Made by a program: the position numbers and the translations under genes. Below, one piece after another: positions 8,713-16,261 of a DNA stretch of 42,754 bases. The notes under the pieces were generated by a model. It was given only the letters and a program-made list of their open reading frames with translations. It was not told the origin of the DNA and made no database searches. Position 1 is the first letter of the stretch; each line of letters begins with the position of its first letter. The stretch comes from Acidimicrobiia bacterium (GTDB lineage Bacteria; Actinomycetota; Acidimicrobiia; Spongiisociales; UBA5794), in contig JASJDZ010000010.1 in the NCBI GenBank assembly GCA_030065575.1, positions 1-42,754 on the forward strand, given 5' to 3'.

Positions 8713-8839
8713 CAGGGATGGACTGCAGCGATAGGGGGTGCAGCGGCCGGGATGCATTGAGCTGCCGGGTAGGCTTGCCATCGGCGGCTTCGGCGGCCTT
8801 CGTCACGCTTGTAGTCGAACCTAGAAAGCGAGTCTGCGT

Positions 8840-9313
8840 ATGTCGATCTCGGAAGCCGACCTGACGAGTGCCCGAGAGGCGTGGGGGAACAGGCTCATCG
8901 CCATCTCAGCGGCGTTCGAGGCCGAGGGCATCGACGGCGCCCGCTCGGTTGCTGATCGCATGCTCGACGACCTCTACGGCTACGACCACGGTCCGGTGCT
9001 CTTCAAGCCGACTATGGCGAGCGGCGAGCAGACGTTCCGCCCCACGAAGAAGGGGGCGCTGTCCTACTTCGTCGCCCATGACAGCGAGTTCCCGCTCGAC
9101 ACGGGGTTCGGCCTGAAGGGGTGGCGCGCCGCCCGCTCGGAGACAGCGGCCACCTTCATAGAGGGCGACGTCGCCATGTGGATGGGTTGGGTGACAGTGA
9201 CCGACAAGGACGGTCTCGACACCACCGTCGACAAGAGCTGGGGGTACAAGAAGGACCCGGCTGGCATCGTGCGCATCGCTTTGCACCACTCGTCATTTCC
9301 CTATCAACCTTGA
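8840..9313 (+). CDS. NTF2/SnoaL-like small protein
   Basis: This is a soluble 157-residue protein. The opening MSISEADLTSAREAWGNRLI and the blocks GPVLFKPTMASGEQTFR, GALSYFVAHD, TFIEGDVAMWMGWV and DKSWGYKKD match a widespread family sometimes labelled phosphoribosyl-AMP cyclohydrolase. That label is doubtful, since no HisI metal-binding cysteines are present. The predicted fold, a helical N terminus followed by a curved sheet, fits the NTF2/SnoaL superfamily. There is no signal peptide, and no catalytic role can be assigned. It stands alone between the sortase and a lipoprotein gene. Confidence 0.7.
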   Translation: MSISEADLTSAREAWGNRLIAISAAFEAEGIDGARSVADRMLDDLYGYDHGPVLFKPTMASGEQTFRPTKKGALSYFVAHDSEFPLDTGFGLKGWRAARSETAATFIEGDVAMWMGWVTVTDKDGLDTTVDKSWGYKKDPAGIVRIALHHSSFPYQP

Positions 9314-9430
9314 AGCTTCGACGCGCCCGTGAAACCCGGCCCGCGTCTCGCTGCGGCCGAGTAGATGACGGAATTTCCCCAAAACCGGAATTCGCCTGAT
9401 AGGTTCATCGCCGAGGGAGAGGAGTCTGTG

Positions 9431-10162
9431 GTGAAACGACGTTTGAGTGTGGTTCTTTCATTGGTGCTCGTCCTGGCGAGCTGCGGAGGCGGCGAGTCCT
9501 CTGACGACCCGACGACAACGGCAGCCCCAACAACGACGGCAGCCCCAACAACGACGGCAGCCCCAACAACGACGGCAGCCCCAACAACGACGGCGGCCCC
9601 AACAACGACGGCAGCGCCAACAACGACGGCAGCGCCGACGACCACCACTCAGCCGGCGGCCGAAGGCACGATCCCCGACCCGACGACCGGTGTGACCCTC
9701 GTCCCCTTCGACGACGAGAACATCACCGCCGGGGACGTCTTCCTGTATTGGTTCCGCGAGGACGGCGGCAACTATGTCGTGATGTACGCCGGTCCCGGCA
9801 TCGCCGGATCCGCCGGACAAGCACTGTGCCCGGGTAATTCGATCGCCACACCGAGCTTCGAGTTCATTTCTAACACCCCGGTGGAGGACGGCTCGTGTGA
9901 GGGTTTCACAACCGCCACCGCTTCGGTGCAGGTCTGTAGCGGAGATGTCTGGCTCTATCGCACGGCGATCCCCGCAGACACCCAGGGAACGCTCTTCGGG
10001 AGCCTGGAGTGGAACGCAGCGGATGGAAGCATCAAGGGTTTGACGAGCCAGTTCGAAACGACAAACGACTTCCCCACAATCGAGTACGGCCTCTCGTCCT
10101 ACACGCTGTGGGAAGGCTTCACCTCCGATGGCTCGACGATGATCACGTGTAGTGCGCCATAG
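9431..10162 (+). CDS. Lipoprotein with APTTTA-type tandem-repeat stalk
   Basis: This encodes 243 residues. A lipoprotein signal ends in LASC, so the mature protein is lipid-anchored outside the membrane. A low-complexity stalk of seven to eight AAPTT-type pentapeptides follows, encoded by the 15-bp tandem repeat, and then a globular domain of about 165 residues with paired cysteines (CPGNSI, GSCEGF, VQVCSG, MITCSAP). The domain family is not recognised. GTG 9431 is chosen because GGAG lies 6 nt upstream and it puts the signal peptide first; GTG 9428 is equally possible. Confidence 0.7.
   Translation: MKRRLSVVLSLVLVLASCGGGESSDDPTTTAAPTTTAAPTTTAAPTTTAAPTTTAAPTTTAAPTTTAAPTTTTQPAAEGTIPDPTTGVTLVPFDDENITAGDVFLYWFREDGGNYVVMYAGPGIAGSAGQALCPGNSIATPSFEFISNTPVEDGSCEGFTTATASVQVCSGDVWLYRTAIPADTQGTLFGSLEWNAADGSIKGLTSQFETTNDFPTIEYGLSSYTLWEGFTSDGSTMITCSAP
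9508..9651 (+). repeat. 15-bp tandem repeat encoding a Thr/Pro/Ala stalk
   Basis: About eight units of the 15-mer acaacgacggcagcc with few substitutions (gcc/ggc changes in later units). It is in frame inside the lipoprotein gene, so unit number could vary without breaking the protein. Confidence 0.85.
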
Positions 10163-10265
10163 GAAGCAGTGAGTAGCTGCTACTCGGGTACTCAGCTCGG
10201 TTCTCTGCACTCGCTGCTCAGTACTGCAAAGAGACCCGGGTCGATCTAGAGAACGACCCCTCTGG

Positions 10266-10305
10266 ATGAGTTCCGCAAGGAACTCAAACCTGCCCGCAGG
10301 GCAGG
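10266..10305 (-). terminator. Two consecutive hairpins beyond a tRNA fragment
   Basis: CCTGCCC/GGGCAGG (10289-10295/10299-10305, 3-nt loop) and GAGTTCC/GGAACTC (10268-10274/10279-10285, GCAA tetraloop). Read on the minus strand they follow directly on the tRNA-like fragment at 10306-10326, as a terminator would follow a tRNA gene. Confidence 0.4.
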
Positions 10306-10326
10306 CGGTGACGGGATTTGAACCTC
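10306..10326 (-). pseudogene. tRNA 3'-end fragment
   Basis: The first 18 nt (ggtgacgggatttgaacc) are identical to the T-arm and acceptor 3' side of the tRNA-Ala gene at 10465-10482, in the same orientation and 159 bp away. No matching 5' half can be found on the minus strand beyond it. It is a decayed tRNA copy or a duplicated attachment core. Confidence 0.5.
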
Positions 10327-10421
10327 TCCCCACCGCAGTCACCCACGGCAAAGGGCCTCCCACCCACCTCTAGCCCCAGCCCGCAGGCAGAAGAAGAGCT
10401 CAAATCCTCAGCTCACATGAG

Positions 10422-10451
10422 GAAGACCCCGCCTACAACGGCGGGGTCTTC
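10422..10451. terminator. Strong hairpin terminator downstream of tRNA-Ala
   Basis: Perfect 12-bp stem GAAGACCCCGCC (10422-10433) / GGCGGGGTCTTC (10440-10451) with a 6-nt loop. It lies 10 nt from the 3' end of the minus-strand tRNA gene. Confidence 0.7.
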
Positions 10452-10460
10452 TTCATCCTG

Positions 10461-10534
10461 TGGAGGTGACGGGATTTGAACCCGTGACTTCTACGTTGCG
10501 AACGTAGCGCTCTGCCGAACTGAGCTACACCCCC
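10461..10534 (-). tRNA. tRNA-Ala (anticodon CGC)
   Basis: Read on the minus strand, a complete cloverleaf is visible: acceptor GGGGGTG/CACCTCC with the alanine-identity G3:U70 wobble, D-arm GCTC...GAGC, anticodon stem CTACG/CGTAG around the loop TTCGCAA (anticodon CGC, reading GCG), and T-arm with TTCAAAT. The discriminator is A and CCA is not encoded. TACACT about 12 nt upstream could be the -10 box. Confidence 0.93.
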
Positions 10535-10578
10535 GGGCGAGGTGCAAGTGTAGCGCTACCCCGATCGATCCGTTTCTT

Positions 10579-10614
10579 GCGTCCGAGGCCGGAACATATT
10601 CCGGTCTGGGACGC
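10579..10614 (-). terminator. Long imperfect hairpin after the translin gene
   Basis: GCGTCC-4 nt-CCGGAA-CATA-TTCCGG-4 nt-GGACGC, arms at 10579-10594 and 10599-10614. It begins 15 nt beyond the minus-strand translin stop and lacks a clear T-run. Confidence 0.45.
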
Positions 10615-10629
10615 CAGAACCGAAGGGGC

Positions 10630-11253
10630 TCAACGGTCTTCGAGTTGGCGCCGCAGCCGCTCCTGAACGATGGTCGTCGTGAGGTCGGCCCGGCTCCGCT
10701 CGATCAACGAACGGGCAACATCGGTCGTTCGTCGTAGCTGGGAGGTCATGCCGTCGGGGTAGTCGAGTGCAGCAAGCAATCCGTGGATCACTTCCATGTC
10801 TGCAAAGGTCTCCTCGCCCTCGGCCAGTTCTCCCTTACGCAATTGGTCGAGAAGTCGGCGCCGCAGTTCCCCAACGGCCTCACCCAAGCCCTTGAGATAC
10901 GGCACAGCATGAAGCCCGAGGTCTGACGGCATCGGTAGCGGCTGTTTGCGAACGAGCGCCTTGGTCAGCTCGGCCTCGGCGTACTCCTTGACGGCGTCGT
11001 AGAAGAAGCCGGCGTGATAGATATCGCGATGCTCGGCAAGCGGCGCCTCTGCCTCATCGATCAGTGCCCTGCCTTGCGCCAGTAACTCGTCGGCATCGGC
11101 CAGATCGCCACGGTGCAACGCGCGAATAGCTTTCGAGGACGCCTGGATGATCTTGCGACAGTTCTTCAGTGCGAGCTCTCGGGCGGCGAACTTCTCATCG
11201 AGCTCGGCGCGCACCTCGGCTTCGAGTTGATCGAGATTGAGGGACTCGGACAC
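10630..11253 (-). CDS. Translin family protein
   Basis: This is an all-helical, 207-residue cytoplasmic protein. The pattern SKAIRALHRGD, YHAGFFYDAVKEYAEAELTKAL, the LKGLGEAVGELRRRLLDQLR helix and LDYPDGMTSQLRRTTDVARSLIERSRADLT match the translin fold (COG2178) known from archaea and eukaryotes. Eukaryotic translin binds single-stranded nucleic acids and, with TRAX, forms the C3PO RNase. The bacterial role is unknown. It is the last gene of the plsY-glp-moaC-moaB-glpR operon, 3 nt after the glpR stop, so it may act in RNA processing or simply be carried along. Confidence 0.8.
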   Translation of the reverse strand: MSESLNLDQLEAEVRAELDEKFAARELALKNCRKIIQASSKAIRALHRGDLADADELLAQGRALIDEAEAPLAEHRDIYHAGFFYDAVKEYAEAELTKALVRKQPLPMPSDLGLHAVPYLKGLGEAVGELRRRLLDQLRKGELAEGEETFADMEVIHGLLAALDYPDGMTSQLRRTTDVARSLIERSRADLTTTIVQERLRRQLEDR

Positions 11254-11256
11254 CGT

Positions 11257-11703
11257 CTAACCGGCTTCGACGATACGAATGGATCGAACTACCTCGACCT
11301 CGGACAGGTCTTCTGCGCCTGTCGGATCGATTGAGACCACAGGAGCCATCGTCTTGAAGCGCGCCGCCTTGGCCTGTAGGAGTGCGGTGACAAAGCCGGC
11401 GAGAAGGATGTCGAAGACGATCGCGACCCCAAGCCAAACCGTGCTACCCGTCGCCACGGCAGCGCCAAGCGAACCGAGGGCACCAGTGCTGAGGATCGCC
11501 ACCGCGCGGCGTCTCCGTCGCCGAGCGGCGCGGGCGGCCCTCACCTCTTCAGCGGAGTGCAGAGCCACGGAGGCAAGAAGGTCGTTACCGCGCGCAAAAC
11601 TACGGGTCGACTTCATTGAAGCGCTCCGTTGACCCTCGAAGAAAGAGGGCAGCAAAAAAACTGCCCACACGCCTCCGATAATGAGGAAGGCCAATATCTC
11701 CAT
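11257..11703 (-). CDS. glpR: Divisome membrane protein GlpR/SepX
   Basis: This is a 148-residue membrane protein. TM1 at residues 2-20 (ILAFLIIGGVWAVFLLPSFF) is followed by a cytoplasmic basic segment with SFARGNDLLA, an Arg-rich stretch and two further helices (about 72-115). This matches actinobacterial SepX/GlpR, which anchors the gephyrin-like protein Glp at the division septum. The operon contains a Glp/MoeA gene three genes upstream, which supports the assignment. The ATG at 11703 has GGAG and AGGAA upstream. Similarity was judged from the N-terminal pattern and the context only. Confidence 0.7.
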   Translation of the reverse strand: MEILAFLIIGGVWAVFLLPSFFEGQRSASMKSTRSFARGNDLLASVALHSAEEVRAARAARRRRRRAVAILSTGALGSLGAAVATGSTVWLGVAIVFDILLAGFVTALLQAKAARFKTMAPVVSIDPTGAEDLSEVEVVRSIRIVEAG

Positions 11704-11786
11704 CTGTTCCTTACTCCGTCCGCCACCGAGCGTAGGCACGGTGCCATGCGTAGCCAAGCATTTTGGCCCGCCGTCCCAAACGGGTG

Positions 11787-12266
11787 TCACATATTGTGGT
11801 CGCTTTGACCCGCTACAAGCAATTCGACTCCATGCCGCAGAGCAGGGCCGATTACGTCCATCGACTCCTCGACCGCTTTGACCGACCCGGGCAGGTTGAC
11901 GATCAACGTAGCTCCGGCAATCCCGGCAATCCCCCGCGACAGCATTCCGTGCGGGAACCGGCCGAAGGTGTCGGCCCGCATCGCCTCTGCCAGCCCCGGT
12001 GCCTCGCGGTCGATCACCAGCTTCGTGGCCTCTGGGGTGAGATCGCGCGGGGAGAACCCGGTGCCGCCCGTGGTCACGATCAACCCGTACTCCGGGACCA
12101 GATCGAGCAGAATCGTCTGCACCGACTCGACACCATCCGGAACCACCCGCAGGTCCGCACCGGGAAACCCGTACTCGGCCAGCTTGACGACAACCGCCGG
12201 CCCGGAGAGATCGTCGGCGACACCCTGGGAGACCCGATCGCTCACGGTCACGACAGCCGCTTTCAC
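11787..12266 (-). CDS. moaB: MogA/MoaB family molybdenum cofactor protein
   Basis: This encodes 159 residues. AVVTVSDRVSQGVADDLSGP at the N terminus and LIVTTGGTGFSPRDLTPEAT are the MoCF_biosynth signature that binds molybdopterin and, in MogA, adenylylates it. SRGIAGIAGATLIVNLPGS closes the domain. GTG 12266 overlaps the moaC TGA in a GTGA junction, indicating translational coupling. Whether it works as true MogA/MoaB or in the Glp system is open; no moaA, moaD or moaE is seen in the window. Confidence 0.88.
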   Translation of the reverse strand: MKAAVVTVSDRVSQGVADDLSGPAVVVKLAEYGFPGADLRVVPDGVESVQTILLDLVPEYGLIVTTGGTGFSPRDLTPEATKLVIDREAPGLAEAMRADTFGRFPHGMLSRGIAGIAGATLIVNLPGSVKAVEESMDVIGPALRHGVELLVAGQSDHNM

Positions 12267-12733
12267 CGATTCCACTCCCCCGACTTGCCTCCGCTCTTGT
12301 GTAGGAGCCGCACCGATTCGACCTCCGCTCCCCTGTCGAGGCCTTTGACCATGTCGTAGAGGGCTAGCGCCCCGACCGATGCTGCGGTCATGACCTCCAT
12401 CTCTATTCCCGTCTTGGCGGTTGTCCGAGCGGTCACCTCGACCTGAGCGCCGTCCTCTGTCTCGTAGATAACGGCTTCGACGCTGTCGATGGGAATTGGA
12501 TGACAAAGCGGAATCAGCGCAGGGGTCTGCTTTGCAGCCATGATTGCGGCAATCCTGGCAACGCCCAGCGCATCGCCCTTCGGAAGATCACCGGAGAACA
12601 GACGGCTTCGGACTTCGTCGCTGAGCCGCAGATTCGCCGCAGCGATCGCGACCCGGCTGGTGACGTCCTTGGCGCCAACGTCGACCATTCGAGCATCGCC
12701 ATCCTCGCTGAGGTGTGTGAACCCGTCAGTCAA
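12263..12733 (-). CDS. moaC: Cyclic pyranopterin monophosphate synthase MoaC
   Basis: MoaC converts 3',8-cyclo-7,8-dihydro-GTP into cyclic pyranopterin monophosphate, the first isolable intermediate of molybdenum cofactor synthesis. The 156-residue protein shows MVDVGAKDVTSRVAIA, GDALGVARIAAIMAAKQT, LIPLCHPIPI, the active-site ARTTAKTGIEMEVMTAASVGALALYDMVKGLDR and the C-terminal LLHKSGGKSG, all typical. The start overlaps the glp stop by 8 nt. It lies in an operon with glp/moeA and moaB. Confidence 0.95.
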   Translation of the reverse strand: MTDGFTHLSEDGDARMVDVGAKDVTSRVAIAAANLRLSDEVRSRLFSGDLPKGDALGVARIAAIMAAKQTPALIPLCHPIPIDSVEAVIYETEDGAQVEVTARTTAKTGIEMEVMTAASVGALALYDMVKGLDRGAEVESVRLLHKSGGKSGEWNR

Positions 12734-13964
12734 GTTGCACCTCCTCCCAGGATCGGTTCGCCGGCATTCTCATCATCTCCAAGTCCACGAGCGACCCGGC
12801 AGCAACTTCTGCATCTCCGACCGGGATCACTGCATAGGCGTCGGCAGCGGCCAGGGCACTGAGGATGTTGGAGCCCTGTGCGCCACTCAGCTTTGCTCGC
12901 AACACACCGTCCCGACCTGCCGTGGCGTTGACCCGCAAGAAGACGACCTTCTGAGGATCGGTCCTCACATCCTGTTCGATGATGCCCCGGATTCGAGGGC
13001 GGAACAGCAGTCGGGCTCCCATCATGTGCAACAGGGCGGGGCGGAGGAATTGCTCGAACGCGACAGCAACCGATACCGGATTACCCGGCAATCCGAAGAA
13101 CGGCTTTCCGGCAATACGGCCGAAGGCAAATGGCTTGGCCGGCTTCATCGCCACCTTCCAGAAATCGACCGAGCCGAGCTCGGCGAGTAGATGCTTGACC
13201 AGGTCGTACTCGCCCATGGAAACGCCACCGCTCGACACAACGACGTCGGCTGCTTCTGCCGCTGCGGCAAACCCGTCCCGCAGTTCTGCTGCGTCGTCGC
13301 CGATGATCCCGAAGTCGAGCACCTCAGCGCCAACCTCCTCCAGAGCCCCCAGCAGCGTGAAGCGGTTGGCATCACGGATCTTGCCGGGAGCCAGCTCCAC
13401 CTCATCGGGCGAAACGATCTCATCTCCAGTGGACAGGATCGCAACGCGGGGACGGCGACGCACCAGGGGTCGGCCGTAGCCGAGCGACGAGCACACGCCG
13501 AGCTTCACGGGAGTGAGCGTTTCCCCAATCTCGAGTACGACGGTGCCCGCAGCAACGTCGTCGCCGGCAGGTCGCACCGATTCGCCAACGGGCACTCCGG
13601 AGAGGATGCGGACCTGCCCGTCGCCCGGCTCAGTGTTCTCAACCGCAACCACTGCGTCGGCGCCAGGCGGCATCGGGGCACCGGTCATGATCTTGATGGC
13701 GGTTCCCGGGGTCACGGTCTGGGTCGGCACACTGCCGGCAGCGACGTCCTCGAGGACCGGGAGCACCACCGGCGCGTCCTCAACGTCCGCTGCGATGACT
13801 GCGTAACCGTCCATTGCGGAGTTCGCAAAGGGAGGAAGGTCGTGACGGGCAACTACCGGCTCAGCCAGGACGAGGTCAGCAGCGGCAGCCAGCTCGACTC
13901 GCTCTTCCGGCAGGGGATCCACCAGTTCGAGTACGTCACGTTGGGCATCGAGCAAAGGTCTCAT
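12726..13964 (-). CDS. glp: Gephyrin-like molybdotransferase Glp/MoeA
   Basis: This encodes 412 residues. MoeA domains run in order: PPFANSAMDGYAV and KIMTGAPMPPGADAVVAVE (domains I-II), the MoCF-binding domain with VAILSTGDEI, RDANRFTLLGAL, VVVSSGGVSMGEYDLVK and FFGLPGNPVSVAVAFEQFLRP, then the C-terminal beta domain. MoeA inserts molybdenum into molybdopterin. In actinobacteria the Glp paralogue instead binds FtsZ and the membrane receptor GlpR during division. The glpR/sepX gene in this operon favours the Glp reading, though both functions are possible. The start overlaps the plsY stop (ATGA). Confidence 0.88.
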   Translation of the reverse strand: MRPLLDAQRDVLELVDPLPEERVELAAAADLVLAEPVVARHDLPPFANSAMDGYAVIAADVEDAPVVLPVLEDVAAGSVPTQTVTPGTAIKIMTGAPMPPGADAVVAVENTEPGDGQVRILSGVPVGESVRPAGDDVAAGTVVLEIGETLTPVKLGVCSSLGYGRPLVRRRPRVAILSTGDEIVSPDEVELAPGKIRDANRFTLLGALEEVGAEVLDFGIIGDDAAELRDGFAAAAEAADVVVSSGGVSMGEYDLVKHLLAELGSVDFWKVAMKPAKPFAFGRIAGKPFFGLPGNPVSVAVAFEQFLRPALLHMMGARLLFRPRIRGIIEQDVRTDPQKVVFLRVNATAGRDGVLRAKLSGAQGSNILSALAAADAYAVIPVGDAEVAAGSLVDLEMMRMPANRSWEEVQLD

Positions 13965-14539
13965 TGTGTTTCCACTGTCTGTTCGCGGCCCTTGATGAGC
14001 CTGCGGATGTTGGCTGAGTGACGGACGATAACGAGCGCTGCGGTCAAACCTGCCGCCACGAGGGGCCATCCGCGCTGGCCGAACAGGGCATAGCCGGGCA
14101 CGTAGAGAACCATCGCCCCGAGCGAGGCGATTGAGGCCGTCTTGGTGAGTGCGACCGTTGCCCCCCAGCCTATGGCGAGGATCAATCCCCACCAGGGCTC
14201 TAGGAACAGCACGGCACCGATCGCAGTGGCGACGCCACGGCCACCTTTGAACTTGTGCCATACCGGGAACACGTGCCCGACAACCGCGGCCAATGCACAC
14301 CAGAAGCCGAGCGGATCGCCTACCCAGGCGCCGATCGCTGCGGCAAGGGCACCCTTCAGTGCATCCACCACCATTACGGCTGCGCCGGCCTTCTTGCCGA
14401 TTGTGCGCATGACGTTTGAGGCCCCGGGGTTACCGCTGCCGTGCGCATAGATATCGACACCCATCAACCGGGGAACGATCACGCCGGCATCGATACTGCC
14501 GAGCAGATAGGCGATGGCGATGGCGATTGCTGTGTCCAC
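13961..14539 (-). CDS. plsY: Glycerol-3-phosphate acyltransferase PlsY
   Basis: PlsY transfers an acyl group from acyl-phosphate to glycerol-3-phosphate, the first step of phospholipid synthesis, at the inner membrane. The 192-residue protein has about five hydrophobic segments and the conserved loops GSGNPGASNVMRTIGKKAG and GHVFPVWHKFKGGRGVAT. GTG 14539 follows a TAGACT box by 9 nt, so the operon probably starts here with a near-leaderless mRNA. It is the first gene of the six-gene operon and overlaps glp by 4 nt. Confidence 0.95.
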   Translation of the reverse strand: MDTAIAIAIAYLLGSIDAGVIVPRLMGVDIYAHGSGNPGASNVMRTIGKKAGAAVMVVDALKGALAAAIGAWVGDPLGFWCALAAVVGHVFPVWHKFKGGRGVATAIGAVLFLEPWWGLILAIGWGATVALTKTASIASLGAMVLYVPGYALFGQRGWPLVAAGLTAALVIVRHSANIRRLIKGREQTVETQ

Positions 14540-14548
14540 TGTTGTCCG

Positions 14549-14554
14549 AGTCTA
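14549..14554 (-). promoter_or_regulatory. -10 box of the plsY operon
   Basis: TAGACT on the minus strand, 9 nt before the GTG start of plsY, with no Shine-Dalgarno. Confidence 0.45.
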
Positions 14555-14768
14555 GGAGCGGCCCGGCGTCTGATTCGCCCGCCGCGCCATGCGCAGCCGA
14601 ATAAGTCATTGGCTACGCAGAGTGCGCGGGATAGACTTGACGTCGAACGTGGCAACGCGCCCGGAATCACAATCGAGGAGGCCGATAACCAGCCCACATG
14701 CTCAGTGATTCCTTCGAGTCTTTCACGTAGGAACCGGGCCTTATCTACTGTGATTGACAGTTCATCAG

Positions 14769-14862
14769 GTTCCCTCCCCGTGCGCCGAACGTAAGTCCCC
14801 CACCATTCCCCCTGCTTGCGTGAGGCTCCCTCCCTCATTGAGGGAGGGACACGGGGAGGGTC
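14769..14862. repeat. Nested intergenic inverted repeats
   Basis: The outer arms are CCCTCCCCGTG near 14770 and CACGGGGAGGG near 14850. Inside them is an 11-bp palindrome TCCCTCCCTCA-T-TGAGGGAGGGA (about 14827-14849). The structure could fold into a long cruciform or RNA hairpin between plsY and the SAF gene. The rest of 14555-14897 holds no gene I can support. Confidence 0.6.
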
Positions 14863-14885
14863 TTCTATCGCTGCGGGTTTCTAGA

Positions 14886-14891
14886 TACGTT
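14886..14891 (+). promoter_or_regulatory. -10 box of the SAF-domain gene
   Basis: TACGTT, 6 nt before GTG 14898, which would make the mRNA leaderless. Confidence 0.4.
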
Positions 14892-14897
14892 CGAGCC

Positions 14898-15428
14898 GTG
14901 TTCTGGCTTCGCCAACCTCCGTATCTGCGCTGGATCATCGCTGGCGTTGTGCTTGCTGTAGGCATCTTCCTCGACCTCCGACCCGCTGCAGTTGTCGACT
15001 ACCCGTACGCCGCAGGTGACGTCCATGCCGGACAGTCGATCGCCGGCCATGTCGAGTGGCGCCGGGTGCCTGCGCATCTGCTACCCCACTGGGATGGAGA
15101 GGTTGCCGGTTACGCAGCGACCGAGGTGGCGGCAGGGACTCCACTGCTCCCAGGTCTGGTCACCGCAGCCGCAGTGCCGGAAAGTTGGTGGTCGGTGGCG
15201 ATTGCGCTCCCTCATGCGATCGGCATTGGAACCCCGATACGGGTCGCGGTCGGCGGCACGGTGGTGACCGGGATTCTCGGTGGAGAGGTCGTCGACACCG
15301 GCTACCAGTACGTCGGCCCCGTTGCCTTCCCAGCAGACGATGCGGCATTGGTCGCTGAGGCGGTAGCGAGTGGCGCAGTAGTGGTCATGATCGGTTCGGC
15401 AAGCTCGGTTCCGGCATCTGCCGGTTAA
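14898..15428 (+). CDS. Membrane-anchored SAF-domain protein
   Basis: This encodes 176 residues. An N-terminal hydrophobic helix (about 9-28) is followed by PYAAGDVHAGQSIAGHVEWRRV and ATEVAAGTPLLPGLV, which resemble the SAF/CpaB-type beta-clip domain used in Flp pilus assembly. A further beta-rich region ends the protein. No pilus genes lie nearby, so the role is uncertain. GTG 14898 directly precedes the hydrophobic helix and sits 6 nt after a -10 box; the longer reading frame from 14754 would run through the inverted-repeat region and is less likely. It ends 11 nt before uppP. Confidence 0.6.
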   Translation: MFWLRQPPYLRWIIAGVVLAVGIFLDLRPAAVVDYPYAAGDVHAGQSIAGHVEWRRVPAHLLPHWDGEVAGYAATEVAAGTPLLPGLVTAAAVPESWWSVAIALPHAIGIGTPIRVAVGGTVVTGILGGEVVDTGYQYVGPVAFPADDAALVAEAVASGAVVVMIGSASSVPASAG

Positions 15429-15439
15429 CCTGCGCCCCC

Positions 15440-16198
15440 ATGCTTGAAGCCGCATTCTGGGGTCTCATTCAGGGCCTCACCGAGTTCCTCCCCATATCGT
15501 CGAGTGGCCACCTCGTGCTGGTCCCTGCCCTCCTCGGCCAGGACCCTCCAGACCTGGCGACATCGGCGATGCTGCATCTCGGCACGCTGCTGGCGGTGCT
15601 CGTCTACTTCCGGCGAGAGGTCGTCGAAGTGCTCACCTTCACCGATAAAGGGAAGCGGCTGCTGTTGCTCGTGCTGATTGGAACTATTCCTGCCGCTGTG
15701 TTCGGCCTTGCGTTGGAGAGCCAGTTTGACTGGCTGAACGAGCGACCAACGGCGGTTGCCATCGCCCTGTTCCTGACTGGCATCGTGTTGTTCTCGACAC
15801 GCTGGTTGCATCGGGGTGAGAAGGTGGTTGCGGACGCTTCTATCCGAGATACGGTCATCATGGGTTTGGGTCAGGCTGTGGCGCTGATCCCCGGAGTGTC
15901 GAGGTCGGGCGCAACCATCAGCACGGGTCTCTTGCGTGGCTTCACCCATGCTGAGGCGGCCCGGTACTCGTTCTTGCTCGGTATCCCGGCCATCGCTGGT
16001 GCCGGCCTGCTGAAAGGAATGGACCTGGTCGACTCGGGTGCCGGAATAAGCGGCGATATCCTGGTTGGTGTCGCCGTCGCCGCCGTCACCGGATATGCCG
16101 CAATTGCGTTCCTGCTCCGGCTCATCGGTCGTACCGGTCTAGCGCCATTCGGCATCTACTGCATGGTGGCCGGAATTGTCGCTTTGCTCATCGTGTAG
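15440..16198 (+). CDS. uppP: Undecaprenyl-diphosphatase UppP/BacA
   Basis: This integral membrane enzyme dephosphorylates undecaprenyl pyrophosphate, recycling the lipid carrier for peptidoglycan synthesis. The 252-residue protein has the two family motifs: QGLTEFLPISSSGHL near the N terminus and IPGVSRSGATIS in the second half, with about seven hydrophobic segments. The length is normal. TAACCT lies 8 nt upstream of the ATG, suggesting a near-leaderless start, although the gene also closely follows the SAF gene. Activity is linked to bacitracin tolerance in other species. Confidence 0.95.
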   Translation: MLEAAFWGLIQGLTEFLPISSSGHLVLVPALLGQDPPDLATSAMLHLGTLLAVLVYFRREVVEVLTFTDKGKRLLLLVLIGTIPAAVFGLALESQFDWLNERPTAVAIALFLTGIVLFSTRWLHRGEKVVADASIRDTVIMGLGQAVALIPGVSRSGATISTGLLRGFTHAEAARYSFLLGIPAIAGAGLLKGMDLVDSGAGISGDILVGVAVAAVTGYAAIAFLLRLIGRTGLAPFGIYCMVAGIVALLIV

Positions 16199-16261
16199 CT
16201 CTATGTTCCGGGAATAGTCGGCCGCAGCGCTGGTTGACTAGACCGGCACCAAGAAGGATTC

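Noticed and set aside
14479-14838. 119-residue minus-strand reading frame across 14540-14838
   Set aside because: It crosses the inverted repeats and the plsY start, has no start signal and shows no recognisable domain; a decayed gene cannot be excluded.
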